The notes beneath the pieces are model-generated. The model did no database searches, was not told the DNA's origin, and was given only the letters and a program-made list of their open reading frames with translations. DNA of 64,000 nt from assembly GCF_900156805.1 (NCBI RefSeq), contig NZ_FTOQ01000002.1, forward strand, positions 496,001-560,000, written 5' to 3'. The stretch is from Roseivivax lentus (GTDB lineage Bacteria > Pseudomonadota > Alphaproteobacteria > Rhodobacterales > Rhodobacteraceae). The position numbers and the translations under genes were made by a program. Below, piece after piece: positions 35,249 through 44,528 of this stretch (positions are counted from its first letter, which is position 1; the number at the start of each line of letters is the position of its first letter).

Positions 35249-35416
35249 TTACACCAAGGCCTTCTCGAGGACGATGGTCGCGATCAGGCCCAGAAGCGCG
35301 CCGATGATGGCGAAGATCGTGGCATATTGCGCGATGTCGAGCCGGTTGCCCTTTCTGCGCCGGGCCGAGAGGCCGCCCCAGAGTGCCCCGATTAACGCGC
35401 TGGCCAATACGATCAT
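35249..35416 (-). CDS. 55-residue membrane protein
   Basis: MIVLASALIGALWGGLSARRRKGNRLDIAQYATIFAIIGALLGLIATIVLEKALV: two transmembrane helices joined by a strongly basic loop. Its ATG overlaps the stop of the DUF2927 gene upstream (ATGA), and it ends nine bases before the VWA gene start, so the three are one transcription unit. Homologues are often annotated apolipoprotein acyltransferase, which the sequence does not support. Confidence 0.7.
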   Translation of the reverse strand: MIVLASALIGALWGGLSARRRKGNRLDIAQYATIFAIIGALLGLIATIVLEKALV

Positions 35417-36780
35417 AAACGCCCGATCCTTCCCTTCAGCGGGTTCAACGCTTCGATCTCGCGCAGCTTGGCGCGGACCGCGTAATCCGAGCCGAAGCCG
35501 TATCGCGCCCAACCGAGGCTGTCCAGACGCACCTCGCGGGCTTCCGCGGCGCGGCCGGACAGGTCCAGCGCCTCGGCGCGCAGCATGAGAAGCGTGGCGA
35601 GCAGGGCCGCGTTCTCATGCCGCGCGGCCACGTCGATCTGCGGTGCCAGCACGGCGAGCGCCTGCTCGGGCCGGTTGCGCGCGATCGCGTGGGCGGCCAG
35701 CTGCGAGGCGACATAGGCGCGGTGCAGGCTGGTGCGGGGGGAGGCGGCGAAATAGCGGTCCGCCGCCTGGAAGTGTTGCAGGGCCGCGTCGATATCCTCG
35801 GACTGGGTGATGCGGCCCATGGCGTAATGCGCAAAGCCGCGCCGGTGATCCTGCCAGCCCATCGCGGTGGCGATCTGCAGCGCCTGCCGGGCCGCGGATT
35901 TGCGGTCCTTGGTGCCCGGCCCGAGGGCCGCCTGCACCGATTGCACGAAGGCGCGCGGGGTGGCGGCGAGCTGCGCTGTGGGCCGCGACGCGCCCGCCGG
36001 GTTGAGCCGGGCGAGGATCGCGGGCAGGCGGCTCGCCACCGCGCCCTGGGTCATGCCCGAGCGCAGTTCGGGGTCGTAATAGGCCCGCAGGATCAGCATG
36101 TCGAAGCCGGTCAGCACGGTGTGCACGTTGTCGTCGTTGAAGACCGAATCGGGCAGCCGGTAAAGATCGTTGAGCGGCCCCAGCGCCTGCGCCAGTTCCT
36201 CGTGCAGGCAATCGCGCACTTCCTGCGGGCTGGCATCGCCGGGCAGGAAGACCGCGACGCGGTCGCGCCGTGTCATGTTGGACCAGTTGATCTGCGCGGT
36301 GCGCCGCACCCGGCCGTATTCGGCCAGCGACGACACGTTCGGAACCACGAAACAGGCCGCCTGCGGCAGGTAGCGGCGGATCTCGGCGCGCGGCACCGCC
36401 TCGATCGTCACATGGGCCGGGCCCGACTGGTCGCGCGCCACGTCGATCCGCGCCTCGCTGCGCAGCCGGTAGAGCACCTGGTCGAGATCGGAATAGAGCG
36501 AGGCGGGCGGCTGCCCGGTGACCCGCACGTTGATCGGCCCCTCGAAACGGGTGAAGCGTTCAAGCTCGCGGCCCGATTCGAGGCTGAACGAGAGCGCCAG
36601 GAAATCCCGCGCGATCTCGCGGTTGGAGGCCTGCGCGGGCAGCGGGCGCGGCACCTGGAAACGTTTCATCGGCGGCAGGCTGCTTTCGCTGATGATCGCG
36701 GCCCGGGTCGTGGTATCGGGCTCCGCAGCCGGCACGCAGGCGCTCAGGAGAAGACAGAACGGTACGATGAAACGGTGCAT
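35413..36780 (-). CDS. DUF2927-type lipoprotein
   Basis: 455 residues. The N-terminus MHRFIVPFCLLLSAC is a lipoprotein signal (lipobox L-S-A-C). The middle part (about 60-270), with DFLALSFSLESGRELERFTRFEGPINVRVTG and DCLHEELAQALGPLNDLYRLPDSVFNDD, is the DUF2927 region; the HEELAQALG motif resembles a metalloprotease helix (H-E-E-x-x-x). The last 170 residues look like helical repeats of TPR type. It starts one base overlapping the GNAT stop. Function unknown; a peptidase role is an inference from the HEE motif. Confidence 0.8.
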   Translation of the reverse strand: MHRFIVPFCLLLSACVPAAEPDTTTRAAIISESSLPPMKRFQVPRPLPAQASNREIARDFLALSFSLESGRELERFTRFEGPINVRVTGQPPASLYSDLDQVLYRLRSEARIDVARDQSGPAHVTIEAVPRAEIRRYLPQAACFVVPNVSSLAEYGRVRRTAQINWSNMTRRDRVAVFLPGDASPQEVRDCLHEELAQALGPLNDLYRLPDSVFNDDNVHTVLTGFDMLILRAYYDPELRSGMTQGAVASRLPAILARLNPAGASRPTAQLAATPRAFVQSVQAALGPGTKDRKSAARQALQIATAMGWQDHRRGFAHYAMGRITQSEDIDAALQHFQAADRYFAASPRTSLHRAYVASQLAAHAIARNRPEQALAVLAPQIDVAARHENAALLATLLMLRAEALDLSGRAAEAREVRLDSLGWARYGFGSDYAVRAKLREIEALNPLKGRIGRL

Positions 36781-37235
36781 CAGGCCCTCTGGTATTTGAT
36801 GAATGGGGTCTGGATGCCGATCCGGTCGTAGAGCGTTCGGGCGGTCGTGTTGAAATCCTGCGTCAACCAATAGACCGATCCCGCGCCATGCGCGTCGGCG
36901 GCGGCATAGACCGCCTCGATCAGCGCCCGTCCGACGCCCTGTCCCCGGATCTCCGGCGCGGCATAGAGGTCCTGCAGGTAGCAGACCTCCTCGATGCGCC
37001 AGGCATGGCGGTGAAACAGGTAATGCGTCAGCCCGACGGGCCGCCCGTCCGCGCAGGCCAGGAGCGCGTTGAAATCGCGCGGGTCGTCGCCCAACAGGCG
37101 CGCGAAGGTCGTGTCGTAGACCGGCGCGGGCACCGCGGTCTCGTAAAATCCGAGATATGCGGTCCAGAGCGCCTGCCAGGCGTCACGGTCTTCAGGCGCC
37201 AGCGGACGCACGGAGATGGCCTTGCGGGAAAGCAT
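36780..37235 (-). CDS. GNAT-family N-acetyltransferase
   Basis: 151 residues: SVRPLAPEDRDAWQALWTAYLGFYET, acetyl-CoA loop YAAPEIRGQGVGRALIEAVYAAA (R/Q-x-x-G-x-G/A type) and the C-terminal NTTARTLYDRIG. It belongs to the common small-molecule or protein acetyltransferases; substrate not predictable. It is the first gene of a leftward unit GNAT-DUF2927-small membrane protein-VWA. Confidence 0.88.
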   Translation of the reverse strand: MLSRKAISVRPLAPEDRDAWQALWTAYLGFYETAVPAPVYDTTFARLLGDDPRDFNALLACADGRPVGLTHYLFHRHAWRIEEVCYLQDLYAAPEIRGQGVGRALIEAVYAAADAHGAGSVYWLTQDFNTTARTLYDRIGIQTPFIKYQRA

Positions 37236-37589
37236 CGGTCGAGGTCTGCCTGATCGTTCCAGATGCGGTCAACATCCGGGGTGTTTTTGTCCGTAGTTGG
37301 AACACTATAGGGCGAAACCGCGATTTCTGGAGACGATATGGCAACAACCCTGCAGATTGCGCGGAAATGCTGCGTGTGCCTGTCGAAATTCAATAATATC
37401 AATGTCCTGCGAGGTGCAGTTCAGCAACAGCATTAACTTCGGGGCGGGTGGTTTGCCCGCGCTTTCGCGCCGCGCGGCGGCCTTCCCCGGACGAGCCGCG
37501 CCCGGGGGAGCGGAAAAGCGCCTCAGATTCGTCTCAAAGTTTAGGTGATTCTGCGCAGCGCCTTTACCGGGCCCCGGTCGGCGCGAACG
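37236..37589. other. intergenic region, no gene seen
   Basis: 354 bases between the GNAT gene and the end of the MoxR gene. It is comparatively AT-rich around 37255-37420. On the minus strand a TATAGT stretch (complement of ACTATA, 37305-37310) could be a -10 box for the GNAT unit, but no matching -35 box is evident. The right part (37440-37560) is GC-rich without a clean stem-loop. Short open frames here have no family likeness. Confidence 0.4.
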
Positions 37590-38435
37590 TCACCGCCCCT
37601 GCTGCCGCCGCGCCATGAAGGCCAGCCGCTCGAAGAGGTGCACGTCCTGTTCGTTCTTCAGAAGCGCCCCGTGCAGCTTCGGCAGCGCATCGGCCCCGTC
37701 GCGCTTGAGGTCCGCCGGGTCCAGATCCTCGGCCAGCAGCAGCTTCAGCCAATCCAGCACCTCCGAGGTCGAGGGCTTCTTCTTCAGCCCCGGCTGTTCG
37801 CGGATCTCGTAGAACTGCGTCAGCGCCTCGGTCAGAAGCTGCGGCTTGATGCCCGGGTGATGCACCTCGACGATGCGGCGCAGCACCTCGGGTTCGGGGA
37901 ACCGGATGTAATGAAAAAAGCAGCGGCGCAGGAAGGCGTCGGGCAGCTCTTTCTCGTTGTTCGAGGTGATGATGACGATGGGCCGGTGCGTGGCACGGAT
38001 GGTCTCGCCGGTCTCGTAGACGTAGAATTCCATCCGGTCGAGTTCCTGCAGAAGATCGTTCGGAAACTCGATATCGGCCTTGTCCACCTCGTCGATCAAC
38101 AGCACCACGCGGCGGTCGGCGGTGAAGGCCTCCCAGAGCTTGCCGCGGCGGATGTAGTTGCGCACGTCGTTGACCCGCTCGTCGCCGAGCTGGCTGTCGC
38201 GCAGGCGGCTGACCGCGTCGTATTCGTAAAGACCCTGCTGCGCCTTGGTGGTGGACTTGATCGACCATTCGATCATGTCGGTGCCCAAGGCCTGCGCCAC
38301 CTGGCGCGCCAGCTCGGTCTTGCCGGTGCCGGGCTCGCCCTTGACCAGAAGCGGGCGCTCCAGCGTCACGGCGGCGTTCACCGCCATGGTCAGATCGTCG
38401 GTGGCGACGTAGGCTTCGGTTCCTTCGAACTTCAT
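37590..38435 (-). CDS. MoxR-type AAA+ ATPase
   Basis: 281 residues. Walker A GEPGTGKT (33-40), Walker B VLLIDEVDKAD (111-121), sensor-1 IITSNNEKELPDAFLRRC, and the characteristic insertion of the MoxR subfamily. GGGGAGAAGAG before the ATG on the minus strand supports the start at 38435; an in-frame extension to 38516 lacks similarity. Works with VWA proteins such as the one at 34056-35240. E. coli RavA-ViaA, a distant relative of such pairs, is linked to complex I and Fe-S maturation, which makes the nearby nuo and Fe-S genes of interest. Confidence 0.92.
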   Translation of the reverse strand: MKFEGTEAYVATDDLTMAVNAAVTLERPLLVKGEPGTGKTELARQVAQALGTDMIEWSIKSTTKAQQGLYEYDAVSRLRDSQLGDERVNDVRNYIRRGKLWEAFTADRRVVLLIDEVDKADIEFPNDLLQELDRMEFYVYETGETIRATHRPIVIITSNNEKELPDAFLRRCFFHYIRFPEPEVLRRIVEVHHPGIKPQLLTEALTQFYEIREQPGLKKKPSTSEVLDWLKLLLAEDLDPADLKRDGADALPKLHGALLKNEQDVHLFERLAFMARRQQGR

Positions 38436-38609
38436 CGGACGCTCTTCTCCCCTTGGCCCGTGCGACGCTCCGACAGCGGAATTTTCCGTTCCGCCGGGCC
38501 ACTTGTGTAGTGACACCGCGTCAGCCTTGGGCTATTCGGCTCCGCGCAGGGGTGCCAGATTATCAGGGGAATTGCCATGGCTGATGTCGGTACGATTGAG
38601 GGAGCGACC

Positions 38610-39032
38610 ATGAAACCAGAATCCTTTCTTCCAGACGATTACCGTCCGTCCGACGACGAAGAATTCATGTCCGAGCGACAGCTCGAATATTTCCGCCGCA
38701 AGCTGATCACCTGGAAGCAGGACCTGCTGGCCGATACGCGCGACACGCTCGAGGGGCTGCAGGACGGCACCCGCAACATCCCCGACGTGACCGACCGCGC
38801 CAGCGAAGAGACCGATCGCGCGATCGAGCTGCGCACCCGCGACCGCCAGCGCAAGCTCGTCGCCAAGATCGAGGCCGCGCTGCGCCGGATCGAGGATGGC
38901 GAATACGGCTATTGCGAAAAGACCGGCGAGCCGATCTCGCTCAAGCGGCTCGACGCGCGCCCCATCGCCACCATGACGCTCGAGGCGCAGGAGCGGCACG
39001 AGCGGCGCGAGAAGGTGCATCGCGACGACTGA
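38610..39032 (+). CDS. dksA: DksA-type RNA polymerase-binding transcription factor
   Basis: 140 residues. The coiled coil carries the tip motif D59-V-T-D62-R-A64 (DxxDxA) needed for action on RNA polymerase. The zinc finger is degenerate: only C102 (GYCEKTGEPIS) remains, the other three positions read T, A and T/A (LDARPIATMT). A single-cysteine DksA is known from Rhodobacter sphaeroides. GGAG at 38601-38604, five bases before ATG 38610, favours this start over 38577. A terminator follows. Confidence 0.9.
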   Translation: MKPESFLPDDYRPSDDEEFMSERQLEYFRRKLITWKQDLLADTRDTLEGLQDGTRNIPDVTDRASEETDRAIELRTRDRQRKLVAKIEAALRRIEDGEYGYCEKTGEPISLKRLDARPIATMTLEAQERHERREKVHRDD

Positions 39033-39056
39033 GCGCGGCATCTCGCGACATCGAGG

Positions 39057-39087
39057 GGCGCCGGACCGCGAGGTCGGGCGCCTTTTT
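39057..39087 (+). terminator. intrinsic terminator of dksA
   Basis: GGCGCC-G-GACC (39057-39067) pairs with GGTC-G-GGCGCC (39072-39082) around GCGA with one G-G mismatch, followed by TTTTT (39083-39087). Confidence 0.9.
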
Positions 39088-39119
39088 CATGCCCGAACCG
39101 ACCTGCGATTGAGAGGACC

Positions 39120-40313
39120 ATGGCGCTTCACGACCTGAGCATAGCGGTGATCGGCGGCGGCATCGGCGGGCTCGCGGCGGCCACGGCGCTGGCCCGGCAC
39201 GGCGCGCGGGTCACGCTTTTCGAACAGGCCGACGCCATCCGCGAGGTGGGCGCGGGCCTGCAGCTCTCGCCCAACGGGCTGAAGGTGATGGCGGCACTCG
39301 GCCTCGAGGCGGGGCTCGGCTCCGCGCCGCGCGCCTCGGCGGTCTCCTTGCGGGATTACCGCGCGGGCCGCGAGGTGCTGCGCCTCGATCTCGCCCGGCT
39401 CGGGCCGGGGATGAATTACCGCTTCGTGCACCGCGCCGATCTCATCGACCTGCTGGCCGGTGCCGCGCGCGCGGCGGGCGTCACGCTGCGGCTGTCGCAC
39501 AAGGTGCGCCGCGTCACGCCCGGCGCGCCCGCGCGCATCGAGATGGCGAATGAGACCGGGGATCAGACCGGGGATGAGACGGTCTCGGCCAATCTCGTGA
39601 TCGGCGCTGACGGCCTGCACTCGGTTGTGCGCACGGTGCTCAACGGCGATGTGCCCGCGCGCTTCACCGGCCAGGTCGCGTGGCGCGCCGTGGTGCCCAA
39701 TGTCGTGGATCATCCGCCCGAGGCGCGGGTGCATATGGGCCCGCACCGCCACGTCGTCAGCTACCCCCTGCGCGACAGCGCCTTCGTCAACCTCGTCGCC
39801 GTGCAGGAGCGCGCCGACTGGGCCGAAGAGGGCTGGTCACAGACCGATGAGGGGGACAACCTCCGCGCCGCCTTGGCCGATTTCGGCGGCGACACCGCCC
39901 GGCTTCTGGCCGCCGCCGAGCGTCCGGGCCTCTGGGGCCTCTTCCGCCATCCGGTGGCGGCGCGCTGGTGGGGCGAGGGGCTGGCGCTCTTGGGGGATGC
40001 CGCCCATCCGACCCTGCCGTTCCTCGCGCAGGGCGCCAACCTCGCGCTCGAGGATGCCTGGGAGCTCGCCGATGCGCTGGCCCGGGCGGATCGCCTCGAG
40101 GCAGGGCTCGCGGCCTACCAGGCGCGCCGCGCCGACCGCGCCGCGAAGGTCATCGCGGCGGCCAACGGCAATGCGTGGAAATACCACCTCGCGCGTCCGG
40201 GTCTGCGCGATGCGGCGCATTTCGCGCTGGCGCTCGGCGGACGGGTCGCGCCGGGGCTGATGCTGCGCCAATTCGACTGGCTCTACCGCTACGATCCGAC
40301 CTTGCCGCGCTAG
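39120..40313 (+). CDS. FAD-dependent aromatic-type monooxygenase
   Basis: 397 residues. Dinucleotide fold GGGIGG at 12-17, the DG motif in VIGADGLHSVVR, and the GD motif LALLGDAAHPTLPFLAQGANLALEDA define a class A flavoprotein hydroxylase of the salicylate/3-hydroxybenzoate hydroxylase group. GAGAGGACC precedes the start. No ring-cleavage or catabolic genes are next to it, so the substrate is open; ubiquinone-type hydroxylation is less likely from the motif set. It is followed 69 bases later by the XdhC gene. Confidence 0.88.
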   Translation: MALHDLSIAVIGGGIGGLAAATALARHGARVTLFEQADAIREVGAGLQLSPNGLKVMAALGLEAGLGSAPRASAVSLRDYRAGREVLRLDLARLGPGMNYRFVHRADLIDLLAGAARAAGVTLRLSHKVRRVTPGAPARIEMANETGDQTGDETVSANLVIGADGLHSVVRTVLNGDVPARFTGQVAWRAVVPNVVDHPPEARVHMGPHRHVVSYPLRDSAFVNLVAVQERADWAEEGWSQTDEGDNLRAALADFGGDTARLLAAAERPGLWGLFRHPVAARWWGEGLALLGDAAHPTLPFLAQGANLALEDAWELADALARADRLEAGLAAYQARRADRAAKVIAAANGNAWKYHLARPGLRDAAHFALALGGRVAPGLMLRQFDWLYRYDPTLPR

Positions 40314-40382
40314 CCCCCACCTTTTGCGCAGGCGACAGCGCGCATATCTCGGGATAGACAGGCCGCAAGGAGGAGACCCGCC

Positions 40383-41347
<965 letters not shown>

Positions 41348-41351
<4 letters not shown>

Positions 41352-42337
41352 AATTCGGACCTCTCCCCCTGTCCGAGGCCCGGGGCGCGATCCTCGCGCA
41401 TTCGGTGGCCCTGCCCGAGGGGCGGCTTCGCAAGGGCTCGGTGATCGGGACGGCGGAGCTCGCCGCGCTCGAGGCCGCTGGCATCCCCGAAGTGGTCGCG
41501 GCCCGGCTCGAGCCCGGCGATCTGGGGGAGGACGAGGCCGCCGCGCGTCTCGCGCGCGCCCTGGTGCCCGAGGGCGAGACGGGCCTGCGCATCGGACGCG
41601 CCGCGACGGGCCGGGCCAATATCTTCGCCGAAGGGCCGGGACTCGCGCGGATCGACGCGGCCCGCATCGGCGCGCTGAACGCCGTGCATCCGATGATCAC
41701 CGTCGCCACCGTGCCGCCCTATCAGCGCATGGCCGAAAGGGGCATGGTCGCCACCGTCAAGATCATCGCCTACGGCGTGCCCGAAGAGGCGCTGGCCCGT
41801 GCGGCAGCGGCGGGCGCGGGCGCGCTCGGCTTTCACGCCCCGGTTCTGAGCCGCGCGGAGCTGATCCAGACCCGCACCGACATCCCCGTCAACACCGCCA
41901 AGGGTCAGGCCGCCATCGCCGAGCGGCTGTCGCGGCTCGGCGTCGATCTGGCCCCCGAACATGTCGTGCCGCACGAGATCGACGCGCTCTCCGCGGCGCT
42001 GGCCGCGTCCGAGGCCGAAGCGCTCTTCATCCTGACGGGTTCGGCCACGTCGGACCTGCACGACACCGCGCCCGAGGCCCTGCGCCGCGCGGGCGGGCAG
42101 GTGGCGCATTACGGCATGCCGGTCGATCCGGGGAACCTGCTGTTTCTCGGCACGCTCGGCGCGAAACCGGTGGTCGGCCTGCCGGGCTGCGCCCGCTCGC
42201 CCGCGCTCAACGGGGCCGATTGGGTGATGGAGCGGCTGTTATGCGGCGTGCCCGTCACCCCCGCCGACATCGCCGGGATGGGCGTCGGGGGCCTCCTGAA
42301 GGAGATCCCCCAGCGCGGCCGCCCGCGCGAGGCTTGA
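41348..42337 (+). CDS. molybdopterin-binding protein
   Basis: 329 residues from a GTG overlapping the XdhC stop (GTGA). N-terminal domain FGPLPLSEARGAILAHSVALPEGRLRKG is MoeA/CinA-like; the C-terminal MoCF_BD-type region has HEIDALSAALAASEAEALFILTGSATSDLHDTAPEALRRAGG and GLPGCARSPALNGADWV. In Rhodobacterales this gene follows xdhC-like genes. No molybdoenzyme subunits lie in the window, so the client enzyme is elsewhere. Confidence 0.88.
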
Positions 42338-42388
42338 GCCCTCGCCGGCCGGTTCGCGCCAATGCGCGCGACCAGCCGCTCGCTCCTA

Positions 42389-42811
42389 CTAACGGGCGGC
42401 CTCGGACACGATGGATAGCCAAATGATCAGGACTGCGATCGGAACCGCCAGCGTCAGGACCCGGCCAAGCTGAGCGATGAAGTCGGCCCGCTGGGACACA
42501 AGGTCGCGAAGTTCGGCGTTCTTTTCCGTCAAGGTGACGATCTTGTCTCTGAACTCGCCCGCTCTCTCGAAGGATGCAAGGATCATCAGAATGCTGGACA
42601 GGCAAATCAGTATGGCAACGATAGGAATTTCAGGAAATAGGAGGCTGCCACGGAAGCTTTCTATCTGGCCGTTCGCACGATTTGCGCTGAGCGCTAAAGC
42701 GCCGAACAGAAAGGATTGCGATGTGATGAACCATCCCACCCTTTGCGAAATGAGATTGGCCTCGTAAGTGATCTCGTTTCTGAACTCTTTGAACTTTTCG
42801 AAGTCGGTCAT
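42389..42811 (-). CDS. small membrane protein of atypical base composition
   Basis: 140 residues, three predicted transmembrane helices (about 26-43, 60-80, 117-136) with a charged cytoplasmic-type loop (EFRDKIVTLTEKNAELRDLVSQRADF) between the last two. The gene and its flanks (about 42390-42930) are clearly more AT-rich than all neighbours and use codons such as AAA, TTT and ATA that are rare here. That suggests recent acquisition. No family recognised; it stands alone between two unrelated housekeeping genes. Confidence 0.65.
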   Translation of the reverse strand: MTDFEKFKEFRNEITYEANLISQRVGWFITSQSFLFGALALSANRANGQIESFRGSLLFPEIPIVAILICLSSILMILASFERAGEFRDKIVTLTEKNAELRDLVSQRADFIAQLGRVLTLAVPIAVLIIWLSIVSEAAR

Positions 42812-42927
42812 CTCGGGCGCTCGAAGCCTTGTGAAATCAATGCAACCGGGTGGTATGATAACTCGGCACGCGCGATTGCGAATAGAATGCCACGCGGCAC
42901 CCGTCGCAAATGCGATCTATTACAAAC

Positions 42928-42953
42928 GAAAAAGGGCGCCACATGGGGCGCCC
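42928..42953 (-). terminator. intrinsic terminator of infC
   Basis: GGGCGCC (42934-42940) pairs with GGCGCCC (42947-42953); the A-run at 42929-42933 becomes a T-run after the stem on the minus strand. It lies just downstream of the infC stop. Confidence 0.85.
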
Positions 42954-42979
42954 ATCTCATCTCGTGGATTTGGAAAGCC

Positions 42980-43522
42980 CTACTTCACCGGGCCGACCAT
43001 CATGATCATCTGACGGCCTTCCATCTTCGGCATGTTCTCGACCTTGCCGACTTCCTTCACGTCCTCGGCCACCCGTTCGAGCAATTCGCGCCCGAGGTTC
43101 TGGTGCGCCATTTCGCGGCCGCGGAAGCGCAGGGTGACCTTCACCTTGTCGCCCTTCTCGAGGAACTTGAAGACATTCTTCATCTTCACGTCGTAGTCGT
43201 GCACGTCCGTGTTAGGACGGAACTTCACTTCCTTGACCTCGATGGTCTTCTGCTTCTTGCGGGCCTCGGCTTCGCGCTTCTGCTGTTCGTACTTGAACTT
43301 GCCGAAATCCATGATCTTGCACACGGGCGGCGAGGCGTTGGGCGATATCTCCACGAGGTCGAGACCGGCCTGCTCCGCAAGCTCCCGTCCGCGTTCGGGG
43401 GTGACGACCCCGATGTTTTCTCCTTCGGCTCCGATCAAACGGATTTCCGCGACGCGGATACGGTCGTTGACGCGGGGGCCGGTGTCGCGGGTGGGCGGCG
43501 CGTTGTGAGGTCTGCGGGCTAT
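42980..43522 (-). CDS. infC: translation initiation factor IF-3 with ATA start
   Basis: 180 residues: [24 protein letters not shown]..., [51 protein letters not shown] and [15 protein letters not shown] are typical IF3 N- and C-domains. The family begins (M)ARRPHNAPP; here the codon in front of ARRPHN is ATA (43522-43520, minus strand). AAGGA sits eight bases upstream. No ATG, GTG or TTG in frame lies near; the next usable one is a TTG at 43588 with no ribosome site. A rare start codon is the known way IF3 controls its own synthesis (ATT in E. coli). Confidence 0.93.
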   Translation of the reverse strand: MARRPHNAPPTRDTGPRVNDRIRVAEIRLIGAEGENIGVVTPERGRELAEQAGLDLVEISPNASPPVCKIMDFGKFKYEQQKREAEARKKQKTIEVKEVKFRPNTDVHDYDVKMKNVFKFLEKGDKVKVTLRFRGREMAHQNLGRELLERVAEDVKEVGKVENMPKMEGRQMIMMVGPVK

Positions 43523-43535
43523 GGGAACGTTCCTT
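43520..43535 (-). promoter_or_regulatory. infC ribosome site and ATA start codon
   Basis: Minus strand: AAGGA (43535-43531), eight spacer bases, then ATA (43522-43520) followed by GCC CGC AGA. IF3 rejects non-canonical start codons, so the site should give negative autoregulation. Confidence 0.75.
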
Positions 43536-43856
43536 GAGTGATGAAGATTTCGAGGCCAAAAAATAGGCTTCTCGGGCCGGTGATTCAAGCGCTTAAACGC
43601 AAGGCCCGCGGGAAATCACGCGGCGGGCAGGCCGCGCGCGGCCCGGACGTTCCCGCGCGCGCCGCAGGGGCTGTCCGACGGGTCCAGCGGCGGCTCGGGC
43701 CGGGCATTTCGGCGGAATTCCGCGCGATCCGCTAAGGTGATCGGGAAAGTCCGATTATTATTCCCGCGGCGCGTGCAAGCATCTATAATTGCGAAAGGGT
43801 GCCCTTGCGAAAACGATTCGCCTGACCTGGCATGCCGCACTTCCGGAGGAATTGAC
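43523..43856. other. divergent intergenic region with candidate promoter
   Basis: Between infC (-) and the membrane-protein gene (+). On the plus strand TATAAT occurs at 43784-43789, with a poor -35 candidate TTCCCG at 43761-43766 (17-base spacer). TTGCGAAA is repeated at 43789-43796 and 43805-43812. The ribosome site CGGAGGA lies at 43844-43850. The left part (43590-43700) is GC-rich with no clear element; the infC promoter must lie here too but I cannot pinpoint it. Confidence 0.4.
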
Positions 43857-44468
43857 GTGAACGAGGCGGGGCAGATCGGATCGTGCTGGCGTCTGCGCAT
43901 CGCGCAGCTCGGCGTCCTTGTCTCCTGCCTGCCGATTCTGGGCTGGGCGACCGGCACCCCGTGGCTCGTGCGCGCCTCGGCCACGCATGCCGCCATCGTG
44001 CCGACGACGGCCTTGGGTTTCTGCCTGCTGTTTCTGAGCGCGGCCCTGATCGAGGCCGGACGCCGCGAGCAGCTTCAGGCCCGCCTGATCCTCGCCGCGG
44101 CGGGGCTCGTCATCGCCGACCGGCTCTATCCCGACCTGCAGGCGCTGCCCGCGATGCTGGGGATCGCACGGGACGCGCCCGCGCCCGGCGATGCGATGTC
44201 CCTGCCCACGGCGGGTGGTCTTCTGCTCGGTGCGCTGGTGCTGTGGCGGTTGCGGCAGGACCGTGACAGCGTGGGCACACTGGCGCTTACCTTGCTCGGC
44301 ATGTCCTCGTCCGTGGCGATCCTGCTCGGCCATTCCTTCGAACCGGGGTCGATCTACGCCCTGCCGGTCTTCGCGACGCTGTCGGAATACACGATCGGGC
44401 TTTTCGTGCTGTTCTTCACCACGCTGCTGTTGCCGCAACGCGAAAGCGCGCTGTCGCCGCCGGTCTGA
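43857..44468 (+). CDS. polytopic membrane protein of unknown function
   Basis: 203 residues from GTG 43857, chosen because CGGAGGA stands seven bases before it. About six hydrophobic helices, e.g. IAQLGVLVSCLPILGWATG, AIVPTTALGFCLLFLSAALI and LSEYTIGLFVLFFTTLLL. The layout resembles membrane sensor (MASE-type) modules but no signalling domain follows; the protein ends directly after the last helix. It could be a truncated sensor or a stand-alone protein. No family recognised. Confidence 0.6.
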   Translation: MNEAGQIGSCWRLRIAQLGVLVSCLPILGWATGTPWLVRASATHAAIVPTTALGFCLLFLSAALIEAGRREQLQARLILAAAGLVIADRLYPDLQALPAMLGIARDAPAPGDAMSLPTAGGLLLGALVLWRLRQDRDSVGTLALTLLGMSSSVAILLGHSFEPGSIYALPVFATLSEYTIGLFVLFFTTLLLPQRESALSPPV

Positions 44469-44528
44469 CGCGCGTCACGACGAACCGCCGCGCGCCGCGG
44501 CGGCCCGGCCCGCGCGAGACCGCGCCCC

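Noticed and set aside
37297-37548. 83-residue open frame between GNAT and MoxR genes
   Set aside because: No ribosome site, no domain; the translation changes character midway and the region is better regarded as non-coding.
43538-43735. 65-residue basic open frame in the infC leader (+ strand)
   Set aside because: Composition is typical of random GC-rich sequence, there is no ribosome site, and it overlaps the infC leader needed for its own promoter.
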